NCBI GenBank assembly: GCA_000697335.1
Contig: JNEM01007129.1
Span: 1-39,674, forward strand
Length of the DNA: 39,674 nt
Direction: 5' to 3'
Source of the DNA: Conidiobolus incongruus B7586
Taxonomy: Eukaryota > Entomophthoromycota > Entomophthoromycetes > Entomophthorales > Conidiobolaceae
The notes under the pieces were generated by a model that had not been told where the DNA came from, made no database searches, and saw only the letters and a list, made by a program, of their open reading frames with translations. Both the position numbers and the translations under genes were made by a program. Below are positions 34,746 through 39,674 of the stretch, in pieces (the stretch's first letter is position 1; each line of letters opens with the position of its first letter).

Positions 34746-35408
34746 ATGTCAGATAATAATCATTTATCACCTTATAGAAATGTATCTCAAAGTAATTAAA
34801 ACTAATATTATTTTTAAATTAATATTAATATTAATAACGAATGAATAGATATGGGTGTATTCCCTTTACCTAATGGACCTCAAATGGCTTCAAGCCCCAA
34901 TAAGAGCGGGAAATTTCGAAATAAAGTAGCTTTGGAATCAGGTTACTCCCACCTGGACTGGATCAAATTAACTACTTCAGGTCAGGACTTAAGAGTAATA
35001 AAATTTATATATAGATTATTCAGTAATGATTTATTAACTTAATTTAGGGTGTACCTGAATTTCGATTAATTACACTTGAGGAGTTGAGTCAACATAAATC
35101 ACTTGACGATGCTTGGTGTGCTATAGATAATAAGGTGTATAATATTACCCATTATTTGAAATTTCATCCTGGAGGTATATCAATTTTTTTTATCAATTAT
35201 TGGTATATATTAATCTATTGATTAAATAGGTGTAAAACAAGTAATGCGAGGAGCTGGTAAGGATTGTACTGAATTGTTTTGTAAGTCTAAATCTCAATTA
35301 CTTTTTTAATTTCATACTGATTTAAATTGGATTTTAGATAAGACACATGCTTGGGTGAGTGTAGATAGTTTATTAAAGGAATGCTGTATTGGAATTTTAA
35401 AGCGATAG
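34746..35408 (+). CDS. cytochrome-b5-like heme protein (Irc21 / Ncb5or b5-domain type)
   Basis: Small heme-binding electron-transfer protein. Five exons, 34746-34791, 34849-34994, 35048-35174, 35230-35280 and 35338-35408, with introns of 53-57 nt, give 146 residues. The N-terminal 70 residues are polar (PLPNGPQMASSPNKSG, then YSHLDWIKLTTSGQDLRG), the leader typical of the Irc21/Ncb5or group. The b5 domain follows: LITLEELSQHKSLDDAWCAI, then DNKVYNITHYLKFHPGG with the first heme ligand His104, GAGKDCTELFYKTHAWV with the second, His127, and a short C-terminal end. No membrane anchor or flavin domain is present. In yeast Irc21 has a loosely defined link to DNA damage and azole response; that role is only family knowledge. 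The first exon is just 46 nt, but its donor and acceptor keep the frame (SQ-N-MGVFPL). Confidence 0.9.
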
Positions 35409-35940
35409 GGATACTTTAAAATTGTTCAATTTTGTTTAAAATGAATTAAACTATATAATTAATGTAACAATATAATTTTAAAACTTATTATAAATTTGGA
35501 TTAGTTTTTATGGTAATAATAATTATGCATGCTAATTGCAATAATGGAATAGTCAGTCAATCTTTATTGCTTTAAATTAATGATTTGAATTAATTTAACA
35601 TAATTAATATTATTAAGAATAAAATAATTTGTAGTACATATAGAAGCAAAAATAATATTTCAGAATAGTTAATATTGATTGTTGATGTTAATATCAAGTA
35701 ATCTGATGATTTACTCAAGTATAGTGACATTAAAAATTGTAAAATAAACTAAATATTTAATAAAAATAATGTAATAAACTAAATCAATGATTTTAAACAT
35801 ACGAAGAAGATATTTTTAATCGAAGGAAGTAATAATCTTTACATATTAAACCAGGACTACTGAAAGGAAGAAGGGGTGTAAGTGCGAGATTTTAAAGGGA
35901 AGAATACGCTTTCGCGTGACATTTACAGGGCTAATACAAA
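35409..35940. other. intergenic region between convergent genes
   Basis: Spacer between the 3' ends of the b5-like and YKT6 genes. Near 35850-35940, just past the YKT6 stop, the sequence is richer in G and C (about 35860-35930); it is probably the YKT6 3' untranslated region. No gene is seen. Confidence 0.5.
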
Positions 35941-36706
35941 TTACATAACCCTACAACAAGAGTTAGTTTTCTTGGCCGAGGTATAAAACATCTTAGATTG
36001 CGCAGATAATTGCTCGGAGCGACTCACTAAATTATCTAATTTTTCACCTCTTTCTAATACGGATTCTATGGTGCGGTGCTAAAATAAGATTTTAAATTAA
36101 TTATTGAATTTGATATAAAATGAAATGAATATTGAATCCTAGTTACCATAATGATTCTAGTTTCGTCAAGTTCCTTTTGAACTCTTAGAATAGGGTCAGC
36201 TTGTTGTGGATCTTGATATTTGTTTAAATAATCTTGTAAAGCTGGAAAGGTAACAGTTTGTTCCCATTGAGACTTTGGAATTTGTGAGATGAAGTCATCA
36301 CCAAGTTTATTTAATAAACAAAAGGCAACCCTGCTGGGATATTCTTGGTCTGTGACCATTACAGTAACAATGCCTTCGGGACGAGCGTGGACATGTCCAA
36401 ACATATCTATAGTGAAAAATGTTGGGATGTAAAAAATAATATTGATGAATTATTCAATTTACTCTCTTGTTCAACTGATTGGCGTTGCCCAGCTTGAGTA
36501 CGTTCAGCAACAGTAGTACCGAAGAAAGAAATAAATTCTTTTACACTGATTATTGAATAAATAAGAATTTAGGATATTCTTTAGTTATATTAATTTCATT
36601 ACCTTCCTCTCTCAAAGAATCGAAAACTAGACAAATCGGATTCAAAACATAATGTTTTGGCAGGTTTAGAAGAATTATTATAAATAGCCAAAGAGTAGAT
36701 TTTCAT
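35941..36706 (-). CDS. YKT6: R-SNARE YKT6 (prenylated longin SNARE)
   Basis: Membrane-fusion factor acting in ER-Golgi, vacuolar and autophagosome traffic. Four exons, 36603-36706, 36463-36545, 36147-36406 and 35941-36078, with introns of 56-68 nt, give 194 residues, the usual length. The longin domain (about 1-125) begins [20 protein letters not shown] and includes [20 protein letters not shown] and [17 protein letters not shown]. The SNARE helix (about 132-190) has [10 protein letters not shown] and the zero-layer arginine in LERGEKLD. The C terminus is SCCRVM: a CaaX box with Met at X, predicting farnesylation, next to a cysteine that is palmitoylated in homologues. The protein has no transmembrane segment, as expected for YKT6. 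It converges on the cytochrome-b5-like gene. Confidence 0.96.
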
Positions 36707-37388
36707 TATTTATATATTTTTTAATATTATTATTTAATATTCTCAATAATGAAAAGGGTTGTTAATAAAAAAGCTATCAAGTTGAAAATAATTGGATTTA
36801 GTTAAATACTAGATAAACTTGTTAAATTGTCAAAAAATGATAGTTGTTTGCGAATTTTAAGGTCCCGATTAACCTAAATTAGCATATTTTTTTCATTTCT
36901 AAACCACTATTTTATTGACATTACGCTATTTTATTGAAATTATCCATTTCAGGAATTTCAACCTAAATTTCGCAATAACCTTGTAATCATATAAATTGTG
37001 ACTAATGAAATTTTTGGACATTTTTAATTAATTTAGCCTATGAAATCACTTAAATAAAAATGTAATTAAGCTTTCATTATGATCTAATTATGATAAAATT
37101 AATTCTAAAAAATATTGTGACTCCTCAGTATTGAATTTAATCAGCATTAATATACAATTATATCAATAATGCTTTTAAACATGATCCATAATATTGAAAT
37201 TAAAATAGTCACAATATAGGGATATTTAAATAAAATTAATATATTTGATTAAACGATGGTTAGTTAAATTTAAAATATATGAAAATGTTCATTTAAAATC
37301 TAAGTAACATAAACATTTATCAATTAATATATTTATTAATAATTAAATAATTAATAGAATACATTAAGTTAATAGTTATAATATATTA
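36707..37388. other. AT-rich intergenic region
   Basis: Between the YKT6 start and the CENP-O stop. I see no gene or defined signal here. Confidence 0.55.
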
Positions 37389-38362
37389 TTATTCAAGTAT
37401 GTTGAAATCTTCAGCTAAACCGTTAGGATGAGATATTTCAATAGCATCATTTCCAGTTGGCCCATGTAAAGATTTGACATAATTGATAACATATTCGTGA
37501 CAGATTTCTATCAGTTTCTAGAAAAAAGTATTAATTAAAATGTAATTAAAAAAAGCTTAAGTTATTTACTTCTAAATGATTTTCTAAATATTGGTCCATA
37601 AGGAATTGGATGGGTATATGTGATGGTAATGTATGCCTCTCCAATTTCAAACTATCGCCTTGTCTAGAGAAAAATAAATAGAAGGGCTTATAAAATTTAT
37701 CTATCGAATTGGTTAATGATTAATAGCGCCTATCTTTAATTAAATGGTTTACCTTGATAAAATGTCTCCAGTCGAATTCCCATTAAATGTGGTTCATCGG
37801 GTAAGGTAATAAAACTCTTCCCCAAGAATCGATACGCCTGTCTCATTGGCTCTAAATATTCCAGTTTCTGTTTCAACTGCCTCAAAATATTTTTCTATAT
37901 TTTATCACTATTAATATTATAATCAATAAGCATATTTTGTAATTTACCTGCTCTTCAGTAATGTTTTCAGGTAAAGAAAAAGTATATCTAATTAATGAAA
38001 TCCAATAAATAACAAACATAAAAAAATATCAGTGACAAAATACTTTGAATCTGGATTATATTCTGATTTTAAAGTTGCTAACAACTGTTCTCGCTTCTCT
38101 CTGAGTTGCTTAACTAATCTAACAATTAATATCATCAATTGTATAGCTATTTTTAGAGTACAAAATACCTTTTTCTCTATTCGTTTCAAGTTTAACTTTT
38201 AATTCTGAATATTGTTTTTGATAATCTAATAGTCTAAAATAATCGATTGTAATTAAAAACATAATAAATTAAATTTATTAAAATATAATACTTTTGAGAT
38301 TTATCAGTTAAATTATTAATTCTTTCCCATGATTTATTTAATAAATAATCGTTATTAATCAT
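37389..38362 (-). CDS. inner-kinetochore protein CENP-O / Mcm21
   Basis: COMA-complex subunit of the constitutive centromere-associated network. Seven short exons, 38292-38362, 38169-38233, 38044-38113, 37948-37987, 37753-37894, 37570-37700 and 37389-37517, joined by introns of 52-58 nt, give 215 residues. The N-terminal 70 or so residues are a coiled coil (LLDYQKQYSELKVKLETNRE, VKQLREKREQLLATLKSEY). The remainder is the tandem-RWD CENP-O domain, recognised by LEYLEPMRQAYRFLGKS, HLMGIRLETFYQ, KFYKPFYLFF and RHTLPSHIPIQFLMDQYLEN. Exon 3 starts after the TAG at 38114-38116; the TAG five bases earlier in the transcript would give a stop. All seven exons keep frame, which supports the model. The assignment comes from the family pattern as I remember it; it is good but not as firm as for YKT6. 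Confidence 0.78.
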
Positions 38363-38434
38363 TTTTATAAATTTGATTATTTTTTAATTTAAAATTTTAG
38401 TGTTGAATTTGATCAATCGAATGTACATATTTAA

Positions 38435-38578
38435 TTTCATCTTTTAAAATTATGGGACAAAATTTCCAACCAATTACAACTCAAAATCACCAAAGAAAGA
38501 ACTGATTTAGTTGTTAATCTCTACGCTTGTTGGAAATCAAGATATCAAAAATTAATTCAAAATAATAAGATTGACTAG
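38435..38578 (+). pseudogene. orphan coding-like stretch, unidentified
   Basis: Open for 47 codons up to a TAG, reading LLKLWDKISNQLQLKITKER followed by TDLVVNLYACWKSRYQKLIQ. The residue mix and amphipathic pattern look like a genuine helical protein segment, unlike AT-rich shadows. There is no in-frame ATG in the open stretch and no obvious partner exon. It stands head to head with the CENP-O gene. It may be a relic or an exon of a gene whose other parts I cannot see. Confidence 0.3.
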
Positions 38579-38670
38579 TGAATAAATTAAAGAAATATAT
38601 TTTAAATAACTTATGTTTAACAACTTCATATTAATACTCGTCTAGCCTTTATTAATGATAAAGCAAAAAT

Positions 38671-38749
38671 GATAAGATGGCCCAATTGTTAAGAGGTGTG
38701 CCTAGAAAGCACATTGTGTTTCCATGTACATTCAAATCCTACTCTTGTA
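38671..38749 (+). pseudogene. degenerate tRNA-Ser(AGA)-like sequence
   Basis: The order of parts matches a type II serine tRNA. There is an acceptor half GATAAGA, a TGGCCCAATTGTTAAG D-arm and a perfect 5-bp anticodon stem (TGTGC/GCACA, 38697-38713). Its 7-base loop is CTAGAAA with anticodon AGA at 38704-38706. A variable-arm stretch, TTCAAAT as T-loop and TCTTGTA as the other acceptor half follow. Against it as a working tRNA: the first acceptor pair is mismatched, the D-stem pairs poorly, and the T-stem (GTACA/CCTAC) has two mismatches. It is best read as a tRNA-Ser gene that is decaying, or a derived pseudo-copy. Confidence 0.6.
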
Positions 38750-39674
38750 GAAAATTTTGGTTCATTTAACTTGTGTTTTTACTAATTGAACACCCTGTCT
38801 AATATCTTCATTTTACTTTATAATTTTCTAAGTAATCACAAAATATATTCAATTGATTAATTTCTTAATTCATTATATTCTTTTCATAATAAAAATAAGG
38901 TGAAAGTGGCATAACTTAAATTTCAAAAAACTAAATCATATCAATCTGGTTTTATTTTATTATATTCTTGTATATTATATTTATGATCCTTAACAAATCA
39001 TATTAATTTAAATATTCAGTATTATTTTATTTTAATGGTTGTAAATATTGGAGGAAATAGACTTTTAGAGCTTAAACAAGGAATTACCAGTGATAAATGA
39101 TAGGTTACCACAAAATTAAGGGAAATTAAGGGAAATTAATAGGATTCACTAAATTAGATGAAAGTAGCTTACTATAAATCAGGTTCTTTGAATAAAATAA
39201 ATATCTTACACTTGTTATAACTTAATACTTCTGTGAGTATTATAAGAAAAACTTAGAGACTTGATGCTTTAGAAAATAAAAATAAAAGGATATATTTATT
39301 AATTTATTTATGGTAATTTTATATTAGTTTTAATTATAAATATTTATGAAAATATATATTTTATATGTAAAAAATGATGAGTTTACCTAGTATATAAAAT
39401 AAGGCATTTCTAATATAATTTCTTATATTAATATAATAACTAAAGTTTCTATTCCTGTAATATCATAGAATAATTATATTATTAATATTATAATATTATT
39501 AATAATATCTTTTTATCTTATTTAATCTTTATTTATTTTATTTTATTATATTTTATTTTATCTTCAAATTATTATTAATTATTATATATAAAAGGGAGAA
39601 ACCTTGTTATATAAAAGATTATTTAATTAATCTTACAAATAATAAGAGCTTTTTTCTTTATATATTATTAAATT
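38750..39674. other. AT-rich region at the right edge
   Basis: No gene is seen. A 22-codon open frame from 39035 (MVVNIGGNRLLELKQGITSD) is too short to judge. Two perfect copies of the 10-base unit AAATTAAGGG stand in tandem at 39113-39132, and ATTTT-type repeats fill 39530-39565. Confidence 0.45.

Noticed and set aside
36463-36706. Possible frame break between YKT6 exons 1 and 2
   Set aside because: On recounting the A run next to the acceptor, the join gives [11 protein letters not shown], the expected longin sequence, so the gene is intact.
28502-38362. A functional cluster or novel multi-gene system in the right half
   Set aside because: The genes (Spc25, DUF7137, b5-like, YKT6, CENP-O) are on mixed strands, widely spaced and belong to unrelated pathways.
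1-39674. Mobile elements, viral remnants or CRISPR arrays
   Set aside because: I found no reverse transcriptase, transposase, integrase or capsid-like reading, no long terminal repeats and no spaced repeat array. AT-rich spacers were read by eye only, so short or very old copies could be missed.

Overview
Nuclear DNA of an AT-rich, intron-rich fungus. The fungal signs are a Whi2-type BTB protein, a cell-surface protein with the fungal DUF7137 fold, an Mcx1-type mitochondrial ClpX, and Rho-GEF, Spc25, CENP-O/Mcm21 and YKT6 genes of ordinary opisthokont type. Genes for a mitochondrial ribosomal protein (uL29m) and ClpX mean that mitochondria with their own translation are present. Glycolytic aldolase is class I (Schiff base), which is unusual because ascomycetes and basidiomycetes generally use class II. 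Together with the base composition this hints at an early-diverging lineage, perhaps Entomophthoromycotina-like; that placement is a guess.

Layout. 1-2400: AT-rich, with one possible orphan exon. 2413-3547 (+): fructose-bisphosphate aldolase, a GC-richer island with strong codon bias. 4779-26001: six genes in a row on the minus strand: PNKP (DNA-end repair), ClpX, a Whi2-like BTB protein, a Rho-GEF with an unusual DH-DH-PH order, eIF4G, and mitochondrial uL29m. 27100-28077 (-): a decayed gene of unknown identity. 28502-29517 (+): kinetochore Spc25. 30347-31065 (-) and 33112-33804 (-): a tandem pair of DUF7137 surface proteins, the first broken and the second whole. 34746-35408 (+): a cytochrome-b5-like protein of the Irc21/Ncb5or type. 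35941-36706 (-): SNARE YKT6. 37389-38362 (-): kinetochore CENP-O/Mcm21. 38671-38749 (+): a degenerate tRNA-Ser(AGA)-like sequence. Spacers of 0.5-2.5 kb are extremely AT-rich and hold several short relics that look coding.

Gene models were assembled by hand from splice sites and reading frames. I place 45 introns; 44 are 49-71 nt long and one is 211 nt with a GC-AG border. Every exon junction reported keeps the frame and restores a recognisable family where one is known. The genes are unrelated housekeeping functions and show no operon-like logic. I see no transposon, viral element, CRISPR array or intact RNA gene. The most interesting points are the tandem-DH Rho-GEF, the broken and whole DUF7137 pair, the retained ClpP-docking loop of ClpX, and the number of decaying host genes whose nonsense codons fit C-to-T change.
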